Notes: generated by a model not told the origin, from the letters alone. A DNA stretch of 64,000 nucleotides from Dyella silvae (GCF_026421305.1 NZ_JAPJBQ010000011.1:1-64000); one strand, 5' to 3'; shown: positions 1-9,465, numbered from the stretch's first letter. Made by a program: numbers and translations.

Positions 1-240
1 CTTCCGGGCTGCAAGCCCGGAAGGCGCGCCATCGGGGTGGCCTTTCTCTTGGTTACTTCTCTTTGGCCACGCAAAGAGAAGTGACCCGCTGTCCGGCAGG
101 ACAGCGGAAGCCCGCCGCAGGCGAGCCCGGTCGCGGTAGCGCCACATCAGCGCCAAGAGCAAAGCTGACAGATAGAAACGCTACAGCGAGCACCCGCCCC
201 TCACCCCAACCCTCTCCCCGAAGGGGAGAGGGAGCTAAAA
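1..240. repeat. End of a composite REP-type repeat island
   Basis: This stretch is a chain of short palindromes: CCGGGCTGCAAGCCCGG at the left edge, an AACAAGAGAAGT-type arm around positions 50-90, a CTGTCC/GGACAG hairpin near 90-107, and a TCTCCCCGAAGGGGAGA hairpin near 213-230. The same modules in the same order recur at 31306-31580 and 44290-44583. The open reading frames crossing it on both strands translate repeat sequence and are not genes. The island probably continues left of the window. Seen directly by comparison inside the window; its mobility or function is not known from the sequence. Confidence 0.8.
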
Positions 241-380
241 GCTCGCGCCATTCGCGTCGCCGCGCCCACTCAGTCAACCTGCAACCATTCCACCCACAAC
301 ACCACCAACACCCCAACCTCCAAGTGTTTGATTTTCGTCAAATGAACACCCGCTAACCAAAACCGCCTCGCCTCGTGCAA

Positions 381-538
381 CTTTCGCCGCGCAACGCGTT
401 CTTACTTTACGGATGCACGCAACGGCATCCGCCGGCTCACCACCTCCCTGGATGAGCCAACCGGTAAGCGAACCTCTCCCCTGGGTTTCGCTTCCATCCG
501 GCCCCGAGGATTCCCCCCTAATCCTCGGGGCTTTTTTT
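381..538 (+). ncRNA. Candidate structured small RNA ending in a rho-independent terminator
   Basis: Four successive hairpins lie between the repeat island and the regulator gene: GGATGC (411-416) with GCATCC (425-430); GGCTCA (434-439) with TGAGCC (453-458); AAGCGAA (466-472) with TTCGCTT (487-493); and a GC-rich terminator stem at 501-531 followed by seven T (532-538). No convincing reading frame occupies the region. The 5' end is a guess, since no clear promoter could be chosen. It could instead be an attenuated leader of the downstream regulator gene, whose GTG start is 120 bases after the T run. The terminator is well supported; an independent RNA is inference. Confidence 0.5.
501..538 (+). 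terminator. Rho-independent terminator upstream of the LacI-family gene
   Basis: CCCCGAGGATT (502-512) pairs perfectly with AATCCTCGGGG (520-530), with one further G-C pair outside, and is followed by TTTTTTT. It ends any plus-strand transcript coming from the region before position 500. Confidence 0.85.
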
Positions 539-657
539 CGCCCACAGTTTCTCTCAGGCCCGATCAAGGACAGCGACCGCACAAATCGCTAGGATTTGCG
601 GCATCCTTCGCAATTGGCCACAAGGAGCGCGGCCGGCATTTCAAAGGTCACGGCTGC

Positions 658-1710
658 GTGCAGATCAAGGGAAAAGTCACCTCATTTGATATTGCCCATC
701 TGGCTGGGGTCTCTCAGTCGACGGTCTCACGCGCCCTGCGCGGCAGCCCGCTGGTCAACGAGGAAACCCGCCGGCGCATCCAGGCAGCCGTCGATGAACT
801 GAACTACAAAGTCGACAAGAACGCGTCCAGCCTGCGCGCCAAGCACACCGGCACGTTGGCGCTGCTGCTGTTTGAGGACCCGACGGCGGACGAGTCGCAC
901 ATCAACCCGTTCTTCCTGTCGATGCTGGGCTCGATCACGCGCGCCAGTGCGCAGCGTGGTTACGACCTGCTGATTTCGTTCCAACAGTTCTCGCATGATT
1001 GGCATGCCGACTATGCGGACAGCAAAAAATCTGACGGCATCATCCTGCTCGGCTACGGCGACTACCTCGCCATCCGCGACAAGCTGCAGAAACTGGTGAA
1101 TCAGGGCACGCGCTGCGTGCGTTGGGGCGCGGTGCTGGCCGACCAGCCGGATATCTCCGTGGGCTGCGACAATCTCAGTGGCGGACACGCGGTGACCACG
1201 CATTTCATGGAACAGGGTTGCCGGCGAATCGCCTTCCTGGGCGACGCCTCCAGCCACTACCCGGAATTCTTCGACCGCTATCGCGGCCACATTCGCGCGC
1301 TGAACGATGCGGGGCTGGAGGCCGAGCCGCTGCTGCAGGTGAATGCCGAGAGCACCGAACGCTCCGGCTACGACGCCCTCGAAACACTGCTTGCGCGAGG
1401 CATCACGTTTGATGCGGTGTTCGCCGCCAGCGACCTGATCGCCATCGGCGCCATGCGCGCCATGGACGACCATGGCCTGAAAGTACCGGACGACGTACTC
1501 CTGGCCGGCTTCGACGACATTCCCATGGCCAGCTTCGTCAATCCGCCGCTGACCACGGTGCTGCAGGACACCAATCTGGCCGGTGAGATCCTCGTGGACA
1601 ACCTGCTGAGCCTGATCCGTGGCCAGCCCGCCGAAAGCGCCATGCTCCCGGCGAAGCTGATTGTGCGGAAATCGAGCCTGAGGGGCCGAGAAGACAAGAG
1701 CGAGAAGTGA
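658..1710 (+). CDS. LacI-family transcriptional regulator, likely repressor of the maltodextrin locus
   Basis: A 350-residue LacI/GalR-type regulator. The N-terminal helix-turn-helix (residues about 7-29) has DIAHLAGVSQSTVSRAL, followed by the hinge region near YKVDKNASSLRA, then a periplasmic-binding-protein-like sugar-sensing domain with the family motif GFDDIPMASFVNPPLTTV near the C terminus. The start is GTG at 658, with AAAGG ten bases upstream (643-647); no in-frame ATG is available. It is convergent with the sugar transporter gene and next to a full maltodextrin locus, so it probably controls that locus through the palindromes at 12571 and 12797 (inference). The last codons (EDKSEK and the TGA stop) lie inside a dispersed purine-rich repeat, so the C-terminal tail may be repeat-derived. 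Confidence 0.9.
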   Translation: MQIKGKVTSFDIAHLAGVSQSTVSRALRGSPLVNEETRRRIQAAVDELNYKVDKNASSLRAKHTGTLALLLFEDPTADESHINPFFLSMLGSITRASAQRGYDLLISFQQFSHDWHADYADSKKSDGIILLGYGDYLAIRDKLQKLVNQGTRCVRWGAVLADQPDISVGCDNLSGGHAVTTHFMEQGCRRIAFLGDASSHYPEFFDRYRGHIRALNDAGLEAEPLLQVNAESTERSGYDALETLLARGITFDAVFAASDLIAIGAMRAMDDHGLKVPDDVLLAGFDDIPMASFVNPPLTTVLQDTNLAGEILVDNLLSLIRGQPAESAMLPAKLIVRKSSLRGREDKSEK

Positions 1711-1768
1711 GAAGTGAGAGAAGAGCGGCCCCGCCTGCTTTCTCTCACTTCTCACTCCTCTTAACTCA
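1698..1768. repeat. Purine-rich palindromic repeat (copy A) between convergent genes
   Basis: AGTGAGAAGTGAGAGAA (1706-1722) pairs with TTCTCTCACTTCTCACT (1740-1756) around a GC-rich loop. The element overlaps the stop codon of the LacI-family gene on the left and, through GGAGCCAGGAGTGAG on the other strand, the stop codon of the transporter gene on the right. Related copies lie at 26929-27021 and 46518-46604. It may act as a two-way transcription terminator. Confidence 0.75.
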
Positions 1769-3238
1769 CTCCTGGCTCCCAGCCGGCTCCGCCACGCGCA
1801 GCGTGCAAAGCCCCGCCATCACCAGACTTGCGCCCCCCATAGCCAGCGCCCAGATCGGCTGCCCGTGGAAGAACAGGCGCAGTAACAAACCCAGCACACT
1901 GGCCGCCAGCAACTGCGGTATGACGATGAAGAAGTTGAAGATGCCCATATAGACGCCCATCTTCGCGGCCGGCAGGTTGTCCGACAGCAGCGCATACGGC
2001 AGCGAAAGAATGGACGCCCAGGCGAAGCCCACGCCAACCATCGACAGCAGCAGCCAGTGCGGGTCGCGGATCAGCAGGAACGACAACAGCCCTGCACCAC
2101 CCAGCCAGAGATTGATCAGGTGGCTCATGCGCAAACCCCAGCGCCGGACCATCCAGGGAATCACCACGGCAGCCAATGCGGCGAAAGCGTTGTAGGCGGC
2201 AAACAGCACGCCTACCCAGTTGGCACCGTCGTTATACGCGGCCGAATGCGTATCGGTGCTGCCAAAGTGCACGGCGGCCACCGCCGGCGTGGTATCGATC
2301 CACAAGGCAAACAGCGCAAACCACGAGAAGAGTTGCACCCACGCGAGTCGGCGCATGGTCGCCGGCATGTGGTACAGATCGCCCATCATCTGCCGCACCA
2401 TGCCGCTGCTGCTGGTCGCCGAGAGCCAGACGAACAACGCGCCGAACACCAGCAGGCCACCTGCAAGCAGATACAACTCTTTTTCCAGGGAATAGTGATA
2501 GATCACCGGCACCAGCAGCGCGCCCAGCACAAACAACGTGCCACCGATACGCCACGCGCCAGATGCGCTGGTCACCGGCGCTTCTGCACCGGCATCATCG
2601 AAAGATGCGAGTTCCTCCGGCGGATACTCCGGCGTGGACAGCACGGTCCACAGTACCGAGATCAGCAGCACCGCACCGCCCAGATAGAACGCGTACTTCA
2701 CTGTATCGGGTATGCCGCCCACGCCCGCCACATTGCTGACGCCCACCTTGGCGAGCAGCCACGGCAGCAGTGAAGCCACGACTGAGCCCACGCCGATAAA
2801 AAAGCTCTGCATGGCATAGCCGAGCGGCCGCTGCCGCGGCGGCAACTGATCGCCAACAAAAGCGCGGAACGGCTCCATCGAAATGTTGATCGACGCATCC
2901 ATGATCCACAGCAAGCCCGCCGCCACCCACAGCGCAGGCGAATTGGGCATGCACAGCAGCGCGACGGTGGTGAGCACCGCGCCGATCAGGAAATAGGGAC
3001 GGCGGCGCCCGAGCCGGTTCCAGGTGCGGTCGGACAGATAGCCGATGATGGGTTGCACGATAAGGCCGGTGAACGGCGCCGCAATCCACAGCGCAGGGAT
3101 GTCACCCACGTCCGCGCCGAGCGTCTGGAAGATACGGCTGACGTTCGCATTCTGCAGCGCGAAGCCAAACTGGATGCCCAGAAAACCGAAGCACATGTTC
3201 CAGATTTGCCAGAACGACAGTTCAGGCTTGCGGGTCAT
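1766..3238 (-). CDS. Inner-membrane sugar/proton symporter (MFS, SLC45/SuxC-like), likely for maltose
   Basis: A 490-residue, roughly 12-segment major facilitator. It begins MTRKPELSFWQIWNMCFGF and carries the family signatures IGYLSDRTWNRLGRRRPY (loop 2-3) and MEPFRAFVGDQLPPRQR, typical of sucrose/maltose transporters related to plant SUTs, SLC45 and Xanthomonas SuxC. The ATG at 3238 overlaps the TGA of the upstream glycosidase gene by four bases (ATGA), so translation is probably coupled; a longer frame to 3391 only reads through that gene. Last gene of the minus-strand maltodextrin operon. It probably imports maltose or short maltodextrins from the periplasm; the exact substrate is inferred from the neighbouring alpha-glucosidases. 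Confidence 0.88.
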   Translation of the reverse strand: MTRKPELSFWQIWNMCFGFLGIQFGFALQNANVSRIFQTLGADVGDIPALWIAAPFTGLIVQPIIGYLSDRTWNRLGRRRPYFLIGAVLTTVALLCMPNSPALWVAAGLLWIMDASINISMEPFRAFVGDQLPPRQRPLGYAMQSFFIGVGSVVASLLPWLLAKVGVSNVAGVGGIPDTVKYAFYLGGAVLLISVLWTVLSTPEYPPEELASFDDAGAEAPVTSASGAWRIGGTLFVLGALLVPVIYHYSLEKELYLLAGGLLVFGALFVWLSATSSSGMVRQMMGDLYHMPATMRRLAWVQLFSWFALFALWIDTTPAVAAVHFGSTDTHSAAYNDGANWVGVLFAAYNAFAALAAVVIPWMVRRWGLRMSHLINLWLGGAGLLSFLLIRDPHWLLLSMVGVGFAWASILSLPYALLSDNLPAAKMGVYMGIFNFFIVIPQLLAASVLGLLLRLFFHGQPIWALAMGGASLVMAGLCTLRVAEPAGSQE

Positions 3239-5454
3239 GGGGTGGCCTTTTCTGTCGGCTGCGGCGACACCAGCAAGGCATCGATGGTGGCTTCGTTGAC
3301 CGGCCCGCCCGCACCGCCCTGCTCGCCCGTGTAGTGAGCATTGTGGCTGAGGTAACTCATGTTGAAGCCCTGATCCAGGCTGAAGCGGCAAGGTGTGCCT
3401 GCGTGCGCCGTGATGGTGACAGAGGTGGAGCGCTGCGGGCCGGCACTATGTGGCATCAGCACCGGAAGTGGCTGCGGCTGGCCACTGTCGCAGCGGATAT
3501 CGAGTAGTTTCACTGCAGCAGTCACGCCGGTGTTGATCGGCCCGTGGGCGTTGGTATACGCGAATGCCACGCGATAGGTGCCGTCTGCCGGAGCACGCCA
3601 CTCCCACGGTCCCTGACCGGCGACGCGTGCTTCATCGCCTTCGCAGGTTTCCTTGCTGGGTAACGACTCCATGCCACCTTCGCCCACCTGGGTGAGCTGA
3701 AAACATTGACGGGTGCCGCTGTCCGGCACCACCAGGCTGCCTTCAACAAGCCCTGTGCGGCGGCCATCGACATAGAGCATCGCCTTGCTCGGGGAGGCAA
3801 TCTGCCATCCCTTTGCGGTTGCTGTCACCGACGGCGCATCGGGCATGGCCGGGCCGTAGAGCGGCGCATCGATGCGCAGCGGTTTCGCACCTGATGTGAT
3901 CGCTTTGAGCTGGACGATGGTTTCGTCACCCTCACGAGACTGCGCCGCGGCCACCAACAGATCGCCATCGGCATTGGCAGGGCGCACCAGCGTGATGTGC
4001 TGGCTGCCCAGATCCAGCGTAATGCGCTGCGCGTCACCGAACAGCGGCGCCAGCCATGCCGACGGCAGCTTCGGATCAATGCGTCCGTCGTCGCCAAGAC
4101 CGAATACACCAGTCATCACCATGTCGAGATAGGCAGCTACCGACCACAACTGGCGCGGTGAATTCACGACCGGACCACTGAGCGCGCCTTCGTCGACATG
4201 TACCGCCTGCGAAACGAGCTCGTAATTTTCCATGTTGGATGCAGCCAGCGCTGCGCCCCGCACCAGCGAATCCATTTCATGCGCGATGCGCGGAGCATCG
4301 TTGACGGCGCGTGCGGCGCGCAGCGCATAAGCGCTCACGAACGGCCATATCGCGCGATTGTGATAGATCGGCTGATCTGCCCGCTCGGGCCAGATCACCG
4401 GGCTGCCGGCCGGCCATGAGGGGTAGTTCGCCAGCGCCTGCTTCGCGCGCCCTTCGTCCGCCACACCGCTGGTGATGGCCAGTGATAACCCGAGCAGGTC
4501 ATAGGTATCCACCGGCATGGCGTTCGGGCCGATGTAACTCATATACATGCCGCGCTCATCGCGCCAGAAATGCGCGTTGATGGCCTGCCTGAGCGCATCA
4601 GCCTGCGCGCGGTACTCGGCGGCTGTCGCGTCATGGCGCTGCGCTGCCTGCTGTGCAGCGAGTTGCAGGGCCTGATAGTGCAGCACATTGGTCGACAAGG
4701 CGAAGGACTCGCCGATAAAGCGCACATCCTTCTCGGTCCAGCGCGGATACGTCTGCTGGCGCCAGTCAAGGAAAGAAGTTTCGCCGCGATACAGGCCCAG
4801 CCTGCCATCGAAGGTATAGAGCCGATCCTGCGCCAGCGTGTCTTTCAACGCGCGCCACGTGTCATCCGCAAACGCGGCATCGTCCAGCAGGTGCCGCGCG
4901 CCGAGGAACCACACCACGCGATCGGTACTGATGGGCCAGCTGCCACCCGAGCCGGTGTCCTGCATCACGTACAAGCCTTGCGGCGCCGACGGTTCGCGAA
5001 CATCCGAAAGCTTGAAGCGCATCGACTGCCGCGCGCGCGCCGGATCCAGCCGCCACAGCGCAAGATCGACCGAGTACGACAGGTCACGTGTCCACACAAA
5101 CGGCCATTTCGCGCCGGTGGCAAAGCACTCGCATGGCATCGGGTGGCCGTGGTCATACGCGCCGTCGCGAATTGCCGCGACAGAGTCCTGCTGCAACTCG
5201 GCCTGCGCCATGGCAAACAGGCCATCAAACATCGGGCTAGCGGTGTGCACCGCCAGTTTCTGAGCGGCGATCTTGCGTTCACCCTTCGGCGCATGCAGCA
5301 CGAAGCCGCCGTTATTGCCGGCACTCATGCTGGCGACCTTGTCCTGCCAGGCAACGTCGCCCTTGGCACCGATGACATCGGCATGCGCAGCGGCGGCAGA
5401 CAGCATCACGGCACAGGCGAGTGCCAGACGACGACGCATCAACGTTGCCATCAT
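3235..5454 (-). CDS. Exported six-hairpin glycosidase-like protein of the maltodextrin locus
   Basis: A 739-residue protein with a signal peptide (MRRRLALACAVMLSAAAAHA after a short leader). The central region (about residues 100-480) has the look of an (alpha/alpha)6 barrel glycosidase, with FVWTRDLSYSVDLALWRLDP, DRVVWFLGARHLL, YHNRAIWPFVSAYALRAAR and an acidic ENYELVSQ stretch, resembling glucoamylase, GH63 or debranching-type enzymes. A C-terminal beta-rich part follows. The start ATG overlaps the stop of the GH31 gene (ATGA at 5454-5451) and its own stop overlaps the symporter start. I cannot assign a CAZy family or identify the catalytic acids with confidence. Context suggests action on alpha-glucans in the periplasm. 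Confidence 0.75.
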   Translation of the reverse strand: MMATLMRRRLALACAVMLSAAAAHADVIGAKGDVAWQDKVASMSAGNNGGFVLHAPKGERKIAAQKLAVHTASPMFDGLFAMAQAELQQDSVAAIRDGAYDHGHPMPCECFATGAKWPFVWTRDLSYSVDLALWRLDPARARQSMRFKLSDVREPSAPQGLYVMQDTGSGGSWPISTDRVVWFLGARHLLDDAAFADDTWRALKDTLAQDRLYTFDGRLGLYRGETSFLDWRQQTYPRWTEKDVRFIGESFALSTNVLHYQALQLAAQQAAQRHDATAAEYRAQADALRQAINAHFWRDERGMYMSYIGPNAMPVDTYDLLGLSLAITSGVADEGRAKQALANYPSWPAGSPVIWPERADQPIYHNRAIWPFVSAYALRAARAVNDAPRIAHEMDSLVRGAALAASNMENYELVSQAVHVDEGALSGPVVNSPRQLWSVAAYLDMVMTGVFGLGDDGRIDPKLPSAWLAPLFGDAQRITLDLGSQHITLVRPANADGDLLVAAAQSREGDETIVQLKAITSGAKPLRIDAPLYGPAMPDAPSVTATAKGWQIASPSKAMLYVDGRRTGLVEGSLVVPDSGTRQCFQLTQVGEGGMESLPSKETCEGDEARVAGQGPWEWRAPADGTYRVAFAYTNAHGPINTGVTAAVKLLDIRCDSGQPQPLPVLMPHSAGPQRSTSVTITAHAGTPCRFSLDQGFNMSYLSHNAHYTGEQGGAGGPVNEATIDALLVSPQPTEKATP

Positions 5455-7772
5455 GGCTGCACCGCCATGCCGTCGAGCTTCAGCTCGCGCGCCTCACCCG
5501 CCGTCACCTTGACGTAGGTGACATCGCCAAAGCGATCCTTGCCGCGCGCCCAGCCCTCGCCGGCTGCCGCGCACAGGGCGTCCACACTGTCGAGCATAGG
5601 CAAGGGTTTGCCAGCGCTGGTCGCGGCGCGTGCTGCACCGCCGTGGATCGCGAGCACGTAGTTTTGCCAGCTGGACGAGAAACGTCCGCTGCGGGCTGCG
5701 GCGTGGAATGTCACGACATCACCCTCCCGGCGCACGCGGATGGGCTGCAGGAAGTACGCACCCTTCTCATAGCCATAGGTTTCCCCGTCATCGTCGTACA
5801 GCTCGAAACCGCTCTCGCTGTCGGCAGGGAATATCTGCACGTCCAGCGTCGTCACCGGATGCTGCCCAACGTAATCCATGACAGGCTGCTGGGGAATGAT
5901 CGCGCCCTCACGAATAAAGAGTGGAATGTCGCTCCAGCCTGCCGCGTCAACCGCCAGCGTGATCTCGCGCCCACCTTCGTATGCCTTGCCGTCAAACCAG
6001 CCGACCCAACGGCCGGATGGCAACGCCAGATGCTTCACCTTTTGCCCCTGCTCCACCACGGGCGACACCAGCAGATAGTCGCCAAACATCCAGGCGTCGA
6101 TGCGATCGCGCTGCGCGGCGTCGGTGGGGTAAGCAAACTGCAGCGGCCTCACTACGCCGATGCCGCTCACGTGATTCATGTGTTCGTAGGCGTAGATGTA
6201 CGGAATCAGGCTATAGCGCAGGCGAATGGCGTCCGTCGCCGCTTTCTCCGCCACCGGGCCGTAGACCCACGGTTGACGCTTCTGCCCGAAGTCGCCATGC
6301 ACGCGGAATACCGGCGTGAACGCGCCAAACTCGATCCATCGCGCGTAGTTCTCATCGGTGGGACGCGGTGCCTTGAAGCCGCCGCCATCCATGCCCCAAT
6401 GCATCGCGCCGACGTTGAAGGCCGCCAGCATGCGCTGCCGCTGCGCCGCCATGCTGGCAAACCCGCTTTGGATGTCGCCCGACCACACACCATAGGCGTA
6501 GCGCTGGGAACCCAGGTAAAAATTGCGGTTTACGGACCACACGCGCTGATCGCTATGCGCGCGCTGGCCGTCGTACATGGCACGCTGCATGTTCAGGAAC
6601 TGCGTGTCGACGCCGCTGTCATCCGCCTCGTCGTTCCACCAGCCGGCGATACCCGTATCGAACGAGTGCTTCAGCGCATCGTTGAAGAACCATGCACGCA
6701 CTTCCGGCTTGTCGAAGTCCACATCGCGCACCGGCTTGTGCGAGAAATAGTCGGGTGCTTCTTTTGATTGCGCCAGCCAGTACCCGCGTTCGGACGCTTC
6801 GCGCCCTTCCACGGTATTCACATGCAGGCGCGGCTTCATGATGCCGGTCATGTGCATGCCGCGCTGATCCATCAACTTTTTGAGCTTGCCGTCCGGTCCA
6901 TCGGGAAAGGTTTCGGTGTTCCAGCGGAACTCACCCATGTCCTCACCCCACGCCTTCCAGTCGAAGTCGAAGGTGAAGTTGTCGATGGGAATGTGTTTGG
7001 CGCGATAGGTATCGACCAGTGACAATGCCTCCTGCTGATTGATACCCCACTGACTGTTGGTGAAACCCATCGACCACTTGGGAAACATCGGTGCCGCCCC
7101 GCTGAGCTGACGGAGCTGCGAGAACAACGCGACGGGCTGGCCCGCGAGCAGATAGATCGTGTGGATCGGTTGCTTGTCCGCGTGAATGGCAATGGCGGTG
7201 TCGGACAGATCGAAATGCGCAGGCTCGGCATCGGCCAGCACGCCATAGCCCGCCGTACTCCATACGAACGGCGCACCGGTGTGACCTTGTCTGCCCGCCG
7301 TAGCGACCTGCTTACCCTGCCGCAGCAGATCACCGGTTTGCGCGTCGAACGCATTGAGTCCGCCCACGCCGTACTGCGGATCGCCCTTGGCATGACGCAG
7401 CGACCAGTGGCCCTGCATGGCGTGGGAGAGATCCGCATCGAGCAGCAGGTGACCGTGCTGGTCTTCCATATGCAGCACCGCCTGGCGCGGGTTCCAACGC
7501 AGAGTCACGCAATCGGATCGCATCACCTGCTCGTCGCCTTGCTGCTCGCGCCTCACCGGCACCGGGTCGAAACTGGCCTGCGGATCGATGACCGGCGTCG
7601 CCGGTTCGCGCGTGCCATCCACGCGCAACTGCACGATGCCGGGCGCGAGCAGGCGCAGTTCGAGCTTGCCCTGGGGCACCGCCAGCTCCATGCGGTCGGC
7701 GGACGCATCGGCCGCCTGGGCCGCGCCACCGAAAATCGACAGTAGCCCCAGCGCAAACAGGCGGCGGCGCAT
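5451..7772 (-). CDS. Exported GH31 alpha-glucosidase or alpha-glucan-modifying enzyme
   Basis: A 773-residue protein with signal peptide MRRRLFALGLLSIFGGAAQA. Family 31 layout: N-terminal beta-sandwich, then a TIM barrel with FDFDWKAWGED and the presumed nucleophile Asp in GIAGWWNDEADDSG (about residue 377), and the presumed acid/base Asp in VWSGDIQS (about residue 431), then HWGMDGGGF and C-terminal beta domains. The WWNDE nucleophile loop differs from the WxDMNE loop of classical alpha-glucosidases, so transglycosylation or an alpha-1,6 preference is possible. Start and amylase stop share one base (TGATG, 7774-7770), indicating translational coupling. Expected in the periplasm or outer membrane. 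Confidence 0.88.
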   Translation of the reverse strand: MRRRLFALGLLSIFGGAAQAADASADRMELAVPQGKLELRLLAPGIVQLRVDGTREPATPVIDPQASFDPVPVRREQQGDEQVMRSDCVTLRWNPRQAVLHMEDQHGHLLLDADLSHAMQGHWSLRHAKGDPQYGVGGLNAFDAQTGDLLRQGKQVATAGRQGHTGAPFVWSTAGYGVLADAEPAHFDLSDTAIAIHADKQPIHTIYLLAGQPVALFSQLRQLSGAAPMFPKWSMGFTNSQWGINQQEALSLVDTYRAKHIPIDNFTFDFDWKAWGEDMGEFRWNTETFPDGPDGKLKKLMDQRGMHMTGIMKPRLHVNTVEGREASERGYWLAQSKEAPDYFSHKPVRDVDFDKPEVRAWFFNDALKHSFDTGIAGWWNDEADDSGVDTQFLNMQRAMYDGQRAHSDQRVWSVNRNFYLGSQRYAYGVWSGDIQSGFASMAAQRQRMLAAFNVGAMHWGMDGGGFKAPRPTDENYARWIEFGAFTPVFRVHGDFGQKRQPWVYGPVAEKAATDAIRLRYSLIPYIYAYEHMNHVSGIGVVRPLQFAYPTDAAQRDRIDAWMFGDYLLVSPVVEQGQKVKHLALPSGRWVGWFDGKAYEGGREITLAVDAAGWSDIPLFIREGAIIPQQPVMDYVGQHPVTTLDVQIFPADSESGFELYDDDGETYGYEKGAYFLQPIRVRREGDVVTFHAAARSGRFSSSWQNYVLAIHGGAARAATSAGKPLPMLDSVDALCAAAGEGWARGKDRFGDVTYVKVTAGEARELKLDGMAVQP

Positions 7773-9340
7773 CAGTGCAGCACCACGGTGCTATAGGCCG
7801 GGAGAGACAGCTGGCCCTTTTCCAGGGCGGCTTGCGGTTGGGTCGTGAGCAGCACGGCGGCGTCCTTGGGCAGCAGTGATGCCTGAGGTTTCCACATCGC
7901 GGCCTTGCCGGAAAGGTTATGCACGACCAGCACGCGCTGCTTGCCGTCGTCGCGCCAGTAGGCAAGCAGGCGCGGATTGCCGGTGGCCTGCTGCTGCAGT
8001 TTGCCATCGCGCAGTGCGCTGTTCTGTGCACGCCAGCGGATCAGCGTGCGATACGTGTTGAGCAGCGACGAGGGGTCGTCCTGCTGCGCCTGCACCGATA
8101 CGGCCTGACCCTGATGCACGCTGGAAGGCTTCCAGCGGGATTCACCCACGCTTGCTTCGCGCTGCCAGCGCATCGGCTCGCGCAGGTTCTCGTCGGGCTT
8201 CCTGCCCTCCATGCCCAGCTCTTCGCCGTAATAGATATACGGACGGCCCGGCAACGTCAGCAGCATGGCCGCAGCCACGCGCATGTGATCGAGATTGCCA
8301 TCGAGGCGGCTCATCACGCGTTCCTGGTCGTGATTGGACAGGAAGGTGGAGTCGATGAACGACGTGTCGCCCGCTTCGCTATAGGCCGCGTAGGTGTTCT
8401 TCAGCAAGGTATCGAGCTTACCGACGCGTTCGCTCTTCGCGCTCACGATCAGCTGCTCGGCCAGCGGAAAGTCGAAAATGGAACCCAGCGGCTTGAGATA
8501 GGGCGCCAGTTCCTTCGGCGATGTGGCGCTCACCTCGCCCACCAGGGTCACCTTGGGATTCACCCTGGCCAGCGCGTCGTGGTACTCGATCCACCACTCG
8601 ACGTTCTTTGTCAACGCCTTGAGGCTATGTACGTCCGACTTGAAGTCGACGTAGATGTGCTTGGCGGCATCCAGGCGGAAACCATCCACGCCCTTGCCCA
8701 GCCAGTACTGGCCCACCTTGATCATCTCGGCGCGCACCGCCGGGTTGTCGTAATTGAGGTCCGGCATGTGACCGCCGAACACGCCGATGTACCAGCCATC
8801 ATCGCCGGCGTGCCAGATCGGTGTATCGGTGGCGCTAATCGCCTTGAGGTCTGGCCGCGCGGTGCTCCAGGTGTACCAGTTCCGGTAGGGATCGTTGGCC
8901 TTCTGCGCTGCCTTGAACCAAGGATGTTCGTTGCTGGTGTGGTTGATCACCATATCCATGGTCACAGCGATGCCGCGCTTGTGCGCTTCGGCGATCAGCC
9001 GTTCGAAATCGGCGATGGTGCCGTACTGCGGGTTGATGCCGTAGTAATCGGTGATGTCGTAGCCGTGATAGCTCGGCGAGGTATTGATCGGCATCAGCCA
9101 GATGCCGCTGATACCCAGCGATTTCAGGTAATCGAGCTTGGCGGTCACGCCATTGAGATCGCCGATGCCATCGCCGTTGGTGTCATACCAGGCGCGGACA
9201 AAGATCTCGTAGTAGACGCCGGAGGAAGGGGCCGCCTGTTGCGGCGTGATGTCCTGCGCGTGAGCGGCCGGAAAAGAGGCTGCGCCAACGGTGGTGGCGA
9301 CCAGAAAAGCCAACGAGCTGAACAAGCGGGTCCGAAACAT
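7772..9340 (-). CDS. Exported GH13 alpha-amylase family enzyme
   Basis: A 522-residue GH13 enzyme with signal peptide MFRTRLFSSLAFLVATTVGA. The four conserved GH13 regions are visible: DMVINHTSNEHPWF, GVDGFRLDAAKH (nucleophile Asp), TLVGEVSA (acid/base Glu) and FLSNHDQER (stabilising Asp). YYEIFVRAWYDTNGDGIGDL near the N terminus is typical of the family. The chosen ATG at 9340 has GGAG six bases upstream; the ATG four codons earlier lacks a site. It should cleave maltodextrins to maltose and short oligomers outside the cytoplasm. A terminator-like hairpin separates it from the receptor gene, so it may be expressed at a lower level or from its own promoter. Confidence 0.92.
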   Translation of the reverse strand: MFRTRLFSSLAFLVATTVGAASFPAAHAQDITPQQAAPSSGVYYEIFVRAWYDTNGDGIGDLNGVTAKLDYLKSLGISGIWLMPINTSPSYHGYDITDYYGINPQYGTIADFERLIAEAHKRGIAVTMDMVINHTSNEHPWFKAAQKANDPYRNWYTWSTARPDLKAISATDTPIWHAGDDGWYIGVFGGHMPDLNYDNPAVRAEMIKVGQYWLGKGVDGFRLDAAKHIYVDFKSDVHSLKALTKNVEWWIEYHDALARVNPKVTLVGEVSATSPKELAPYLKPLGSIFDFPLAEQLIVSAKSERVGKLDTLLKNTYAAYSEAGDTSFIDSTFLSNHDQERVMSRLDGNLDHMRVAAAMLLTLPGRPYIYYGEELGMEGRKPDENLREPMRWQREASVGESRWKPSSVHQGQAVSVQAQQDDPSSLLNTYRTLIRWRAQNSALRDGKLQQQATGNPRLLAYWRDDGKQRVLVVHNLSGKAAMWKPQASLLPKDAAVLLTTQPQAALEKGQLSLPAYSTVVLH

Positions 9341-9465
9341 GCCGTGCTCCATTCGAAAGCCGGGAAGCTTCGATGGAACGGTACACCGAAACGTTGCAGC
9401 GCTTCGGACCGGTGACCGCCACGCCGGGCCTCGCGGTAGGCGGGCCTGCGCAACATGCGCAGCCC

